A stretch of DNA of 64,000 bases. It comes from Rusavskia elegans. Lineage: Eukaryota; Ascomycota; Lecanoromycetes; Teloschistales; Teloschistaceae. The DNA is taken from assembly GCA_011316305.1 (NCBI GenBank), contig SAUG01000002.1, forward strand, positions 310,001-374,000, in the 5' to 3' direction. Of this stretch, positions 22,448 to 35,703 are shown piece by piece. How positions within the stretch are numbered: the stretch's first letter is position 1; every line of letters starts with the position of its first letter. The notes beneath the pieces were generated by a model. It saw only the letters and a list, made by a program, of their open reading frames with translations. It was not told the DNA's origin and ran no database searches. Both the position numbers and the translations under genes were made by a program.

Positions 22448-23432
22448 TTACATCGCCATCCGGAAAAGATATTCTTCTTCCCGCATCGTCCATCGCCTCA
22501 CGCCATCGTCTCCCCTTTCCGTGTCAAACAAATCTCCCAACCCCATCGGTCTTTGGATTCTGCGAAACCTGCCCTGTACTCTGCCTCTCTCCACGTCTCC
22601 CCAGAACCCTCTCCTTGTCGCAGTCACGATCCCCCCTTCCCTTTCATTGTCGAGTACCACGTTCGACTGATCGAGATTCACGGCTCCTTCCTCAGCCTGT
22701 ACTTCCAGGTAGGTCATGGTCGGAAGGATATTGTAGAAGAGGTTATCGAGGGTGTAGCGTCGAGGATGGCTGTTCTCTTTGTCGTTGTGGGAGATACCCG
22801 TGGGGATAATCGCGACGCGGTCGATGCGAGTGTTGCGGTCCCTTACATTCGAGGACGTAGATCGCAGAAGGCTGGTCATATCACCCAATACATTCCGCCC
22901 TTTACCATGGCTTTCGGTAGACAGGACAGCGACGCCTAGGTTTTTCCTGTGCCGGATGATTCCCTCACGCCCTTCATGAATAATATCTGGTCTGACTGGA
23001 CGCCATGCCCTGCTCTTCGCTTTGGTGGGTGACTCTCCTTTTGTTCTCGTCGTCCACTCTTTGCCGGTGATGGCGCCAGACGTAGCCCATCATGTACAGG
23101 GCCCTGACCCATTCGTTGTGCACAAAATCTTTTTCGAACTGCTTCATTTCATCTTGATTGGGTCTGTATCTTTCGAGGTTTCGGGCTGTAAAACGTTTCA
23201 AATGTAGGTAGTCGTCCGCGATGTGGCGCGCCGCAGAGTCTCGAGTTGCCATCTGCGTGAGCTCATGGTGCAGGATTTGTTCCTCGTCTTCGAAGATAGT
23301 TGGGAGACGTGATGGACGTTGTGTGAGCCGCACTGGGGGTTGAAGCGAAGAATTTCTGGCAGAGGAGGCTTCTGAGACCGAGAACGATGTTATCAAAGCC
23401 GTGATGAGCCGCACATCCATTGGGGATGCCAT
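22448..23432 (-). CDS. Hypothetical protein in two frames; intron or frameshift near 23010-23075
   Basis: The first part (ATG at 23432) encodes a natural helical sequence (ADDYLHLKRFTARNLERYRP, FEKDFVHNEWVRALYMMGY). From about 23035 downstream a second frame reads through without a stop for about 195 codons to a stop at 22448 and includes IIPTGISHNDKENSHPRR and a Tyr-rich segment. The two frames overlap around 23010-23075 and must be joined by a 3n+1 intron or by a one-base insertion. Candidate GTCTGG or GTGGAC donors are poor. I do not recognise the family. Confidence 0.5.
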
Positions 23433-23872
23433 GGTCAAAGGAATATTGGCTGAGAATTGACTTTCGGTGATCGGTTGCCACCAAGAGGAGAGTGATGTTG
23501 AAGATGTCAGGACAATTGACAGGAATCCGGATCAATCGAAGATTCGTCTAAATGGATCGAGCTCAGGAATGCGGACAAGTGATAGAATAGCCGGCCAACG
23601 ACTGTGAAAAGGTATATACTGGGAAGAAAACAGTGGATGCAGAGAAGTAAAGCGGTCAACGGATCTTGTATATATCACTGAAGGGATTTCATTTATAGTA
23701 CAAATGCAAATGCTTGAAAGCCTGCTGATAGCATGTGACTCCCGTGCGAATATTCCGTACATCGCCCAAAACGTCCAAGTTCGCATAATTTAGCGCCGAA
23801 CAATGTCGCTCTTGAAACCTCAATTCAAAAGATCGCTCAGAAGGTACGAGAGGAAACGAGCTAGTTCGCTTT

Positions 23873-26800
23873 TCACCTGCTCCTGCTTCCCCTTCTTGCG
23901 AAATACGTACTCGAAATACTCCTCGGGCTTGTCGGCGTTGGTGGCTGTGAGTACATTAATGGAGGCATACCGAATCTCACCTCCCCAATCCTCCTAAGAA
24001 GCGCCTGCAACCCCAATCGAATCTCAACACCCATGTCTCGATTTAATAGCTCAACTGCCAGAGGATAGAAAGTGTCAATGTGTTTCTCGAAGTCGTCACG
24101 TGGAAAATTGGTGTAGCCTTCCATGACGTCCACGACGACAGGTCGCCAGGCTTCAATGTTTCGGGGCTGAGATTCGTCGAGCCGGACGAAGCTCCCGACG
24201 ATGTCTGCGCAAAGCCTGGATGCTGTCAATATGTGGAGATAGATGCGAGAATAGAATTCACTTACGGAATCAACGCAGCCTCTGTAGCCCCTCGACTGCG
24301 CCGCCGCTCTTCGCCTTCATCGTGATACATACGGACCAGTATGGCGATATAGGTCGCAGCGCTACCACTTTCTTGCTTGAGCAGATTGGGTGGCTGCTTC
24401 ATGAAGCCTTCCGACCATAACTTCATCCGCAGATCCTTATTGTTGTTGAATCTCTTTGCGAATGAGTAGCTACCTTTTAGTAGCGCCATCAAGCGGAGCA
24501 GCTCTGAGCTGGGTATCTGCGCGTAGACCGCATCGTTCGAGAATAGCTCATTCACGGTTTCGATTATGAGTAATTGCAGGACGCAGCGGGTTATAATCTT
24601 ATTGAAAAGACGCTTTCGAGCGGCGGTAACAACGACCGGCTGCTGTTGTAGAGTCGATGGCCTTCCATAATCCTCGAGCTCACTGTCAACGGCTGTTGTC
24701 CCGTGAGATGGAGCAGGTGAGTTCTGATGTTGACTCGCGCCAGCCGCTGATTTCTCAGTGTTGTGGCTATTGACCGAGCCAGCTCGCTCTCGTCGATTGT
24801 CGTTTGTGGGTGGACTTGCCGAAGGGTGTTCTGCAGACGGCGACGTCAACGGCAATCCCGCAGTGCCTTCACTCTCTGGCACTGGCGCTTTGGGATCGTC
24901 ACCTTCAATTCCTGCAGAGTCTGGTATTGAGGCAGCAGCTGTGAAGAGCTCGTGGGCCGTTGTTCGCTCGAACAACTTAACAAAGCAGCTGACGATCTTG
25001 CTCCAGTGCTCAGGTTGGAATTTTGTGACGTTCTGCAAAATCAATTGCTGTAGGCAGTTGCTGCCGATACGGGCAATGGTATCATTCTCTTGGCAGATGC
25101 ACAAAGCGAGGAGGTCGAGGAAGCGATCGAGCATATATTCAAGCGATTCGAAGTAGTGGGTGAAGAGTAGGATCATATTTCGGAGCGCTTGTATCATGGT
25201 GGTCGAAAGCCAGACCGATAGATCCTCGTGATTGACGACCTTGGACATCTCCGATTTAGACTTAAGAACCATGAAGATTGGATAGAGAAGCTGGCGCCAG
25301 AGGGTATCCCAAAACTCGGGAGGAAAGTCTCCTCCGTATTTGATTAAAATATCGAAAAGATAATTAAGTGCCAACGATCGGACTTCGAGGTCGTCGCCAG
25401 TCATAAGAACGTCGTGAAAGGCGAAGAGGACAGGAAACCAAAACTGCTCTTCTTGTGTTTGGCGTGTGATTTGCTTGGGTACTGCTATACTATCCTCGCC
25501 AGAGCCGATAGGAAGGCTCCCAGCTCGGTGGGACAGTGGACATTCTGGCGTCTTCAACATCTTTGGTACTGTCGATTTCAGTGTCTCAATCGCAGCCAGT
25601 GACTTTTTCTGGAATTTGAGGTTCTTGGAGAATTCGGTAAGACAAACCACAAGGTCTGCAAAAGCTGCCTGAGAAATAATGACACCGAAACGAGTATTGT
25701 AGATCTGGGTGACGTGATCGAAAGCCAGATTGACAATAGCCTCGTATTGCTCCCTAGCGGCCACAGTGAAGACACCAAACATCGTTTTCCATCCAGATCG
25801 GATATTCTCCCCTCGAGCCTGAATCATCTGAATCAAGCATCTCAAAACCATATCCTTGACAGTGACTGTTGAGCTGTTGGCCATGACGTGCTCAAACGGC
25901 TTCAAGAAGTCCTTTTGAAATTTGAAGCCCGGTAATTCCTCCAACTCCATGAATCGCATCGAGAGTTGACGTAGGGAGTCCAATGCAAAGAAGACAACGT
26001 TCGTGTTGGTATGACATCCGACCTCGTTGAAATGCTCGCCAAGTACCTGCCAAATATTTGTCCATTCAAACCGGACTCGAGTCATGTTGTAGTAACTGAT
26101 CTCCACCAGCTTTTGCAGACTATAAGTCCGCGGAGATTCGCTGTTTCCAGAGGATTGAATTTCCTGCCAGCTGACCTCACTCAAGGCTTGCACGAAATGT
26201 ACAATTGCGTCGCCGGACAGATCTGCTGTACTGGTGAAGATGCGATCCACGCTCTTGATCATGTCAGCTGATCGACTTTCTTGGGCTATGTCAGGATGGT
26301 ATGATCCAGATTGTTGTAATGTGGATCGTGGCCGACCTGCTTGAGGTCGTCGAGGGCCATTGGTCGATGGCAGCACTCGAGCTTTCGAAACGTCCGGGAC
26401 ATACCCTTCATTCACGCCCCCAGATATAAGCTGGAAGCGGTCCAGTTGACTGATGCAGGTTAATATATCCCGCCATGATCCTTTTAGCAGGTTGCCTTCG
26501 TTCTGGGCAATCTCCAACAATACTTTCAACGCTTCTACGTTTCTTGCCATCATCTCGCTCAAGTTGCTCAAGTTGGTGAATTTTGCTAAGGAGGTGACGA
26601 AGGCTTCGCGAGGCGTGTCAAGATCGAATATACATGCTATACGGATTGCTAGCCTGAGCCCTTCGAGACACAGCCTGATGATCTCCAGGTTCTGCATATC
26701 CTGCATCTGGCCAGATACTCCAGACAGGAAAGACATCCAGCTGACGTCGAACATAGGCCCAACGTGGCGGAAGGACGAAGCGAGTATGTATCGGCCGTGC

Positions 26801-29800
26801 TGGTTCGTGATCGTTCTCCGCTGCGCCTTGATCATGTTCCGCAACCGTTGTTCGGCTTTGGAAGACATCTCCTCAGATGCTTGGGCGTAGGCTTCTCTTT
26901 GTAAATCGCGCGTTGCTTGCAAAAAAACTTGGTTGGCTCTTGAAGCAATTCCAGTGGATGGTGGTTGGACTGCCAGTCCCATTGCTGCAGCCCGTTCTCG
27001 CTCGGTGTTCAGGACTATTTCATTTTGGGCTATCTCTTCGAAGATGCTCGCAAGGTATTCATCAGGAAGATTGGCGTTGTCGTTGATGCCTCTATTGTTT
27101 TTGATGAAATCGTCAAGTGTCATTCGCTTGTTCTTCCCTAGCTTGCTGCTATGCTGGTCGGTGTTAAGCATGATCACAGAATATGCTAAAACGTAAGCTG
27201 TATCTGCATTGGCGAAGGCATTCGGGTTGCCGGTGATGTAGCGCTCAGCAAACTTGAGCATGAATCGATCGATCTTCTGGGCTTCACCGGGCAATCGAAA
27301 GCTCTGAAGGAACTGCCGCAAGGCATCCACGAACCTCCGCTTGGTAAAATCCATAGAATCTACAAATGCGTGCATCGTTGCGACGTTTTGCGGATCGCCT
27401 TCTCCAAGGTACTCGCCGATCATGGCTTTGTCCAACTGCTCGTGCTGCACCATGAACGAGGCGACGTCCTCTGGAGAGTCACTCTTGATGAAACCATCTT
27501 TCAGTAGAGTCTTGATACCTCGCTTGGGTTTGAAATTGAATTGACGGATACCGTTCGTCAAGGCCGTCTTGCGCAATTTGGCCTTCTCCAGTTGACTTGG
27601 GTCGTCTTCGAGTAGTGGCGTTGAGGGCGCTGCAGGGGTATCCGCTGCGGAGATCCTGGGAGAACCCCCAGGTCGGGCGGGATCGAAAGAGTCCCGGAAG
27701 CCTTCATGTGATTTTCTGATATCCATGGCATCGAGTTTGGCTGCAGAAGCGATCAAATTGTCCTGTGACCAATTGACCATTGATCGAAGTGTCCGGACTA
27801 GACAATCTAAAGCTTGCTGCTTCATTAGAAAATCAATTGGTAAATCCCACTCATGGTTCCAGGGGGTATTCAAGCTCATCGTGGTCAGTGACGGTGGCAT
27901 TTTTCCATGATCGTGCCAATCTAGATCTGCATCCGCATCTCTTGCGTGTTGCCCTTGGTAGTGCTGTTGCTGTTGCGGGGACACTACAGCGGACGTGCTT
28001 GCTATCCGTGATAAATGTTCCATAGTCCTTTGAAACATGTTGTCCAATGCCCTGGGCTCGCAGTCGTAGTTCAGATACATCTCGACCAGCGCCCGAGGAT
28101 CATTTGAGAGACGCTTCAGAATTTTCATCACGTAGAGCTTCTGGAAGCTGGGGGCATTCCTTCGTTCCAGGATTGCCAGATAAATCTCTTTGAGGAAAAC
28201 CTCAATTTCTCTCTGCAGTCTGTCAGACGAATGAAATCAGAAGATCACGGATGAAGTGAGCATACCTTGAGCATAACCCTCATATCTTTCAGTATAAGCC
28301 AAAAAATCTCACTACATGTCTCGAATACTTGTCGAACGGAGCTGGCACCATTGCGACTGAGACTAAGTCGCAGGTATTGATTGATTGCCTGTCCAAAACT
28401 CGTAGGTTCATTGTTCGTACTGCTCCGGATGACTACCAAGGGAGAAGTAAAGACAGCCATGTTGTTATTCAGGAGAGTTCGGATAATTGCCAGGGAGATC
28501 AGCTTCGAGCGCATGTTCGACGACTTTACGTCTTGCTGCTGATCTTGAGACAGGATCTTGGTACTCAATCTGCACATGGATCGGAAGACAAGGAAAGCAT
28601 CCTTGACATAGATTTCGTCCTCTTCATCCTCGTCTGGTGATGATGATTCATCATCGCCATTTGATTGCTGTCCAGAAGGCGTTCTTGTTGCCTTTTGCGC
28701 GGTTTTCAGGCGGGTGACCATAGTCGGTGCATTGTCGCCGATTTTGGCATCGTCGAAACTTTTTGCGTTCTCGAAGCTCTGTAGCGTCAATACCTCTCCA
28801 GGAACTTTACGGACCGGGTGGTCAGGAGTCAAGGTCGAAGTCTCTTCTGATCCATCGCCCTCGACTGCTCCATCCTGTTCATTGATTTCGATCATGGGCA
28901 TACTAGGAACCAGATCGGCCTGACTCGTGTTCGCCGTTCCTTTCTCTGACGCGATCCGGGACATGTTCATTCGAGCTTCCTTCATGGAGAGCCGAACAGT
29001 AACCCGCTCGAAGACCGTTCCTACCATCTGCGTCAATGTACCTTGAGCCACTTGTTGATTCGCGGTGGATTTGGAGAGCAAAAATATATTGTAGACTTGT
29101 CGAACTGCCTTTAGGAGCCCAGCGCCGTGCACGATGATTTTGTCGTTTAGGACAGCAGCCAGTAAGGATTTGACTATCTGCAGCTGTACCTCGGCTGGAG
29201 TCGCTTCATCTTGGAAACAATCGCAGATGGTCTCTATAGCTCTCTCTATTAATGGCGGTTGCGGCGGCTGCTGGGGTACAGCTTCTGTGTTGGAGGGAGC
29301 CGATGGGAGAGAGAAGTACGAATAGCTGATGAGCTTGCCAATGCAATCGAGTGCAGTAGTGGTCAAAGGTATGCTAGAGGTTTCGGTCGCGAGCCGCAAA
29401 GGTTCGAATATCTCTTCTGGCGTAGGGGTGGCGTCATGTTGCTTGATATTTGACAAGACCTTGGTCGCTGAGTCTCCGAGTTGCCTCTTCTTCCGGGCCT
29501 CCTTCGAGGCCGCGATTTGCTCCAAAGCAGTAACAACAAAAACCATGGAACTTATCGGTGACCTTTGTGTGCTGTTGGTAGCTCCTGTTGACTGTGTTTC
29601 TGAACGTTCCATTGTATGTGCAGAATTGCCATTGGTCAAAGCAGGCCCTACACTGCCAGGCGTGTCAGGCGGCGTAGGGGCCCTCAGACGATGGTCTTTC
29701 TCCGGTAGTGGAGGTGGTGGATCTTTAGGAGCTTCCGTTGTTGAGGTCATTGGTCTCTGTGGTTCAACGTCCGGTGACTCGTCAATGCAGTTCTCTTGAT

Positions 29801-30026
29801 ATTCGCTTTGTGGTGGTGGGACGGTGTCCACCTCTCCGTCTTCGACAGCCTGAACATCTTCACTGGAGCCCCTGTCGGGCACTTTGATCTCCGTCCATTT
29901 TTGACCATCCTGCAGACCCTCTTTATCCCTTTCCAACGAAACTCTGCTGTCTTCGCCTTGGATCGGTACCTCATCCTGCTCTTGCTCGTCCCTCATCGGG
30001 CTGCGCGCCTCTCCATCTTCGGCCAT
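23873..30026 (-). CDS. SEC7: Sec7-type ARF guanine nucleotide exchange factor
   Basis: Large BIG/Sec7p-type ARF-GEF that activates ARF GTPases at the trans-Golgi for vesicle budding. Exons 30026-28266, 28212-24266 and 24215-23873 close in phase (introns 53 and 50 nt), giving 2,016 residues, a usual length for fungal Sec7. The order is an acidic disordered N-terminus, a DCB/HUS region (residues about 170-800), the Sec7 domain with the catalytic glutamate in FRLPGEAQKIDRFMLKFAER, and HDS domains to the end. ALIPLCADIVGSFV spans the last splice. The last exon may continue differently: a GTGAGA donor near 23963 with an acceptor near 23912 would replace the Ser/Pro/Arg tail with a Lys/Glu-rich one that stops further on. 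It is divergent from LAT1 across a 521-bp shared upstream region. Confidence 0.93.
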
Positions 30027-30547
30027 GAGCCGAGATGCCTACCCCCAACGACTTGGGGCAGCTGGATGCTTTCCAATGTTTCTCTTCGGCTGTTCATAGG
30101 GCTTCGAAGGTCTTCCACATAGCCAACAAGGCTGTAGCACCTGTAAAGTCAATGCACTGCCAGTTGATCCCATCAGAATAAGGTGCTGTGTACCATCAAA
30201 GAAATTATGTGAGATGCCTAGAAGTAACGCTGATTGGCCGTCAGATGCACAGACCAGCAAGGACAAGGATAGAATACGGCAGGCATTCCCAAGCACCACA
30301 CTGTTTGTCCGGTGAGCGGTTCTTACGCCCTATGCAACGCCAAGAGATCAGAGCTCGGGGTTCATCCAACCTAGAAAACTTACCGGCGGAACAAGCTCCT
30401 CCCAACATTATTCAACCGCACCGAGTTCAATTTACCACCATTTAGGATCAGAATGCTCGCACTTTTCAGACTGCCGTAGTTGCGGTTTATTCACGTCTCA
30501 TCGTCGCTCTTTTGGAACAATTCCTGCTGTCGCAGGCCCAACCTGTC
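30027..30547. promoter_or_regulatory. Bidirectional upstream region of SEC7 and LAT1
   Basis: 521 bp between the two start codons, both genes transcribed outward. No TATA box is clear. No further gene is seen. Confidence 0.4.
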
Positions 30548-32244
30548 ATGTCAGCAGCCGTCCTGAGGCTTGCTCCCCGAGCTTGTCTCCGAACGTCCCC
30601 AATTGCTCCCACCCTTTCATCAACCTCCAGATTCCACTACGGGTCAAGGTGGGATTCTCCGGTCCATTCGCGCGCTGCTGCAATACTGTTCGACATCCAA
30701 TTGGCCAGCAGGTGTTGACGCTTTGCTTCCTAGACAACTACCTGCGCTCCTCACCATTGCTCGGAGCTATGCCTCCAAATGTGAGTCGCCCTATAGTGAA
30801 CACCATCTGATTCAGTCTTGCTAAGAGCTTCATGATCAGCCTTTCCTCCGCACACCGTGGTCAGCATGCCCGCGTTATCACCCACAATGACCTCCGGAAA
30901 TATTGGCACATGGCAGAAGGCCGCGGGGGATACGATAGCTCCCGGAGACGTCCTGGTCGAGATTGAAACAGACAAGGCGCAAATGGACTTTGAGTTCCAA
31001 GAGGACGGAGTTCTGGCCAAGATCCTGAAAGACTCTGGGGAAAAGGATGTAGCCGTCGGGAATGTGAGTTTTAGGACTGATTCTGGGTTGGACGGTATCT
31101 GACTTCGGTGTAGCCGATTGCCGTCATGGTTGAGGAGGGCACAGGCATCGCGCCGTTCGAGTCATTTACCCTGGACGATGCAGGAGGGGAGAAGGCGCCC
31201 CCGCAGAAGGAATCGACCGAGGAGGCTGCAGACTCATCAGAGCCTGCTGATACAGGGTCGAAGACGGCTCCTTCGACGCTACCCAAAGATGCCGATGCCC
31301 CGAAGGACGAGTCAAAACCAGAACCTCAAGAATCCGGATCGAGTGGTGGTCGATTACAGACAAGCCTCGAACGGGAGCCATCAGCTAGTCCGTCAGCGAA
31401 GGCATTGACCCTCGAACGTGGCGTGCCAATCAAACAAGTCAAAGGTACTGGGCCAGGCGGGAGAATTACGAAGCAAGATATTGAGAAATACAAGCCTGCG
31501 TCGTCCGCCGCTCCAGCTGCTAGCTCGCCTCCGACTTACGAAGACATCCCCGCCAGCTCAATGCGCAAAACCATCGCCAACCGTCTCCAGCAATCGATGA
31601 ACCAGAACCCCCATTACTTCGTCGCAGCCACTGTCTCCGTGTCCAAACTCCTCAAACTCCGACAAGCCCTGAACAATTCTGCGGATGGCCAATATAAGCT
31701 ATCAGTGAACGACTTCATGATCAAAGCTGCCGCTGTAGCGTGCAAGAAGGTGCCGGCTGTGAATTCGAGCTGGCGGGAAATCGATGGCCAAATCATCATC
31801 CGTCAACATAAGACAGTGGACGTCAGCGTAGCAGTAGCAACGCCGATCGGACTAATGACTCCAATAGTTAGGGGCGTCGAAGGTCTAGGGCTATCATCTA
31901 TTTCCGCGCAAGTCAAGGACCTAGGCAAGCGAGCAAGAGACGGCAAACTGAAACCCGAGGAATACCAAGGAGGAACCTTCACAATCAGCAACATGGGCAT
32001 GAACGCGGCCATCGATCGGTTCACGGCCGTCATCAACCCGCCACAAGCTGGTATCTTGGCTGTAGGAACGACCAAGAAGGTTGCTGTACCTTCTTCCACA
32101 GAAGAGGGCAATGGGGTAGGGTGGGATGAGCAAGTGGTGGTAACGGGGAGCTTCGATCATAAGGTGGTGGATGGAGCCGTCGGCGGGGAATGGATTCGAG
32201 AGTTCAAGAAGGTGGTGGAGAATCCCCTGGAGATGCTATTGTAG
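30548..32244 (+). CDS. LAT1: Dihydrolipoamide acetyltransferase, E2 of pyruvate dehydrogenase
   Basis: Core E2 subunit of the mitochondrial pyruvate dehydrogenase complex; it transfers the acetyl group from lipoate to CoA. Clear exons are one ending at 30780, 30840-31063 and 31114-32244, all in phase. The lipoyl domain carries the modified lysine in [14 protein letters not shown] peripheral subunit-binding domain follows ([20 protein letters not shown]). The catalytic domain ends with the DHKVVDG active-site motif. Between the first two comes an acidic Pro/Ser linker. The N-terminus from ATG 30548 is Arg/Ser-rich, as expected for a mitochondrial presequence. The first intron, somewhere in 30640-30716, could not be placed so that the phases agree, so the first 40 or so residues are uncertain. 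Confidence 0.93.
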
Positions 32245-32691
32245 AGGTCTGTTCGCCTGCAACTGCTGGGGCAGCACGGCGTTTGTTCTAGTGGTAGGGA
32301 AAGTTGTACTATTCGCCTGGTCAAGTGAAAGGGTTCTACGTTTTGTCTTGACAAAGTAATCTTCAAAAGGGTCTTCGCATATAAGCAGTTACTGACAAAT
32401 GACAATCTTCACCTGTGGCATCAAAGGCGTCGAGGGAAAAGTAGTCCTCGGATTCTCACAAGGATATGGTAGTATATATGTCGACGAGAGAAGACGAGAG
32501 ATTCAATACACTCCTGGCTATAACATACAGAAAAAAGCGTTCGTTACTCAAACATAGTCTGCTGTGTCGGCAGAATCGAAATACCAAATACACCATACGC
32601 CTCCAAAAAGCAACCCCCATTAATACCCTCGCATCTTCCAATCCTCCCATCTTTTCTTTCCCCCTTTCACTTCAAAAACCTCAAGCCATCA
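32245..32691. other. Convergent 3' intergenic region
   Basis: Tail-to-tail gap between LAT1 and the minus-strand gene ending at 32692. Rich in A/C tracts near 32640-32800. No gene seen. Confidence 0.4.
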
Positions 32692-33858
32692 TCATTTCCT
32701 CAGCACAGCATCATAAACCCCACCCAACACACTCAACCCAGCCCCCACCATCATCCCCACACTCCCACCCGGCACACTCCCCTCCACAACCCCCTTACTC
32801 TCCCCCTCCAACCCATTCCTCACGAAAATAATCCAAGCCACCAATCCCTTCACGACCCCGAAAGTAACAGGATCATACCCACCCTCTTCATCCCTCGTAG
32901 ACCTGAGATTCATAAACCATGCCCCCGTGACGGGTAGGAGAACGGAGGTGGTTAACCACAACCCAAACGGCAGCCAAAAAGCGGACGTCAAGAGCGCGAA
33001 GAGATCGGGGAGTTTGAGCGCCGTGGGGTCGGAGAGTCCGAGCGCGGGAACGGCGGGGATGGTGGTGAGGTATTTTAGGGGGACTGTTTGGCGGAAGAGG
33101 CCGAAGGCTTCGAGGGAGAGAATTAGGAGCTGAATGCTTGTTACGGTGCTCAGTTTCGCGCGGAGGGAGGAGAGGGTCGTGGGGATGGGGGAGGTGGTGT
33201 AGAGGTTGGTGACGGAGGCAGTGAGGGTCGTAGTTGATTCCTCGATGCGGTCGGCGAGGACGGAGGGGGAGGCTGGAAGGGCGAGTTGACGGGCTAGGGA
33301 GAATGGTGTTGAGGCGAATGGGGTGCGCGGTGAGGTTGGCGAGGTGGTTGTGAGGGGGAGTTGGGCTTCGGATTCGGATCTTGGTATCGAGGCGATCAGC
33401 TATGAGATTGAAAGAGGGGTCTGGGTACTTGAAAGGGATGGTGAAGGCTTACGGCGGTTCCAATTCCTCACGCGCCTTGATGGTCTGCCGTCGTTGTTTG
33501 GGTTTCTTGGCCTCCTCTGCTGTCGCGGAGGTTGCGCCTACGCCGCCACCAATTCCACTGCCTTTCTCACGTTTGACGGGAGATTCGAGACGCTTGTAGA
33601 AGCTGGAGAGAGCGGGGTCAGACTGTAGGCGGGTTTGGTTCTTCCGGAGGTAGTCGTCCAGAGCAAGTTCGAGGTCAGGCTTGAGGAGATTGTCATATCT
33701 GCAAATCGACGATCAGCAAAGTGTAGAGTCCAGAGAGACAATTATTCGGTTCGGGTTTGATTATAAGGGAGCCCATACTGCTTCATGCCAACGTGCGATG
33801 CCAGATTCTGGAGGTCAGGTTTCCGCTGCCTCTGCAGCCAGTACGCAACGGTGGCCAT
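32692..33858 (-). CDS. Multi-pass membrane protein with N-terminal SAP-like motif
   Basis: Three exons close in phase: 33858-33779, 33698-33453 and 33379-32692 (introns 80 and 73 nt; the second has CTGAT before its acceptor), giving 337 residues. The N-terminus (LQNLASHVGMKQYDNLLK, then ALDDYLRKN) has the two-helix pattern of SAP/HeH-like domains seen in some fungal membrane proteins; this is pattern recognition, not a database match. A basic linker follows. The C-terminal half has about four hydrophobic segments, including LTSAFWLPFGLWLTTSVLL and VVKGLVAWIIFV. The C-terminal exon lacks any ATG, so it would be missed by a single-ORF scan. Function unknown. Confidence 0.75.
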
Positions 33859-34353
33859 TATTGAAAGTAGAGCGGTTCGAGTCGCGCAAGTTATGCGACA
33901 GCAGTAAGATGCGATTGATGAGCTCAATAGCAATTGAAGTAAGGCTACGATTGTATATTTGAAGAATGTCTATTTACAGGTGTGGATGTTTACAATGAAT
34001 TTATCCGGCGCGTCGGATTTAGCAGATCTTAGCGCGCTTTGCTCGGCAGCCAATCACAGTACGAGTGGTCGATGCAAAGGAGTCTACAGAGCGTATACGC
34101 TCAAGCTGATTAGAGCACGATGAGAAGAGAACCGAGAGTCTATTGATCTACTCCACGCTATGCCGCTATAAATGCTAGGATGTCCGTCGACCGAATTGTT
34201 GTACAATAAAACACCTCCAACATATGCAAGCTTGTTCGTAGCCCCTTCATACATAAGGCAATATGTAACAATAATCGGCCAAGTGCTTGCAGTACATGTG
34301 CCAGCTGATATCGGGGGCCAGGTATTACTGTGCCAAAATGAAGTCTGTTTGTC
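33859..34353. other. Intergenic
   Basis: Upstream region of the SAP-like gene and 3' side of the carrier gene. No supported feature. Confidence 0.4.
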
Positions 34354-35703
34354 TTAGATGGCAGCGTTACCATTCCCAGGCACCAACGGATAGGCTTCTA
34401 GCTGCCGGAGAAGCATCTGGTAGAGGACCAGCATCGTTCCGCTTTGCACACTGGTCCAGACAAGTCGCGGTCCGACGCCACGGAAACAACCAGCAAGACC
34501 TTCTGTCTTGTATACTAGCTTCAATCCAGTGAAGACAGAAGATGTGTCCAGTGTCACTGACCCCGGCTTTCGCAATGTAGTATTTGGCGAGGATGTGGAT
34601 ATGGTACGGATAGACTGCTTACCCTGATGAGCTATCCCAGGCGCAATGCTTGACTTCAGACTCGGCTTTTGGGAAGACCGAGCTGTTGGCATTCCCTTGC
34701 TGACTGTCTCGGTAGGATTCACTTGAGTTTGGACTCTCGTCTTGACGACATCCAGCGGACACGTCATTACGCCAGCCAGACCGCCGGCAGTGCTTGCCGT
34801 CAAGACCTCCAACCCAAGACCGATATCTTTCGACCCAGCATACTGCTTCGCCCATGTCTGCTCTTGTTCGTAGAAGGCGAATTGAAGGGCGGAGAAAGGG
34901 AGGTCTCGGAATAGAGTGGCTCTGTAGCCGTAGAATAGCGCCGCGAAGCCTTCATCTTTGATGATAGTCCGGGCAGCATGAAGTGTAGACCGGTAGTTGT
35001 ATCCCGATTTGAAGTGTGGGTTATTGTATCGTCCTTGGAGTTGCAGTCGGGTTTTCAGGACTTCGGATGGTACGTACACCACCGAGGCAGCGAGATCGGC
35101 AAGAAAGCCTGAGGCGTCAGCATTGGAGAGCACTTGGGTGGTCTCTGAAAGGCTTACCGCTAGCTAGATAAGCAAGGGAATGGTTCATGCCGACATCGAT
35201 CAGATGCCTCTTGCTGTACTCATAGCAGCCGAAGAATATGAGTGTTCCAGGGAAAGAGCCAAGAAATGCCGGGGTGACTCCGCTGTAGAGGCCTCGGCGG
35301 ACGCCCTCCTGGCGGAGAATTTTGACATAAGATGAGGAGAGAGAGGTATATTTGGGTGGCATGTGCGGATCTCCTTGTTGGCGAGTCTTCACGGTATCGA
35401 TAGAGTGCATGAGTAGGTCACCGGAGGTACCTCCCAGTCCACCAGCGAGCATGCACTGTGAAGACGGTCAATGCTGATCGGGAGAGGTTCCTGTCCTTGG
35501 CTCACATGTATGTATGGGTGCCTGACCTCCTCCTCCTCTTCCATGCTGAGCTGTTGATCCGAGCTTGCATTGTACTGACTATGGAGCTGGCCCCCTTCGA
35601 TTGCAGGGGTGGCTGTGTGTGACGAGGAACTGGAGATCTCGTCTGGCGCAACTTGGGATTCGAGCGGCGAGAAGAAGTTTGCAATCCTGGAGACCAAGGA
35701 CAT
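34354..35703 (-). CDS. Mitochondrial carrier (SLC25) family protein
   Basis: Inner-membrane transporter of the mitochondrial carrier family. Exons 35703-35506, 35455-35158 and 35108-34354 close in phase (introns 50 and 49 nt), giving 416 residues. Three carrier repeats are visible with their PxD/ExxK signatures: SIDTVKTR in the first, PSEVLKTR in the second and PLDVVKTR in the third, each preceding a transmembrane pair. The second repeat has a Ser-Glu variant of the motif. An insertion of about 60 Ser/Thr/Lys residues lies in the third repeat and the N-terminus carries an acidic EEEEE segment. The layout resembles yeast Ymr166c/Mme1, proposed to export magnesium, but this assignment is from memory. 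Substrate uncertain. Confidence 0.88.

Noticed and set aside
22372..22939. Plus-strand frames overlapping the minus gene
   Set aside because: They lack splice signals and read unlike protein; the minus frames read well.
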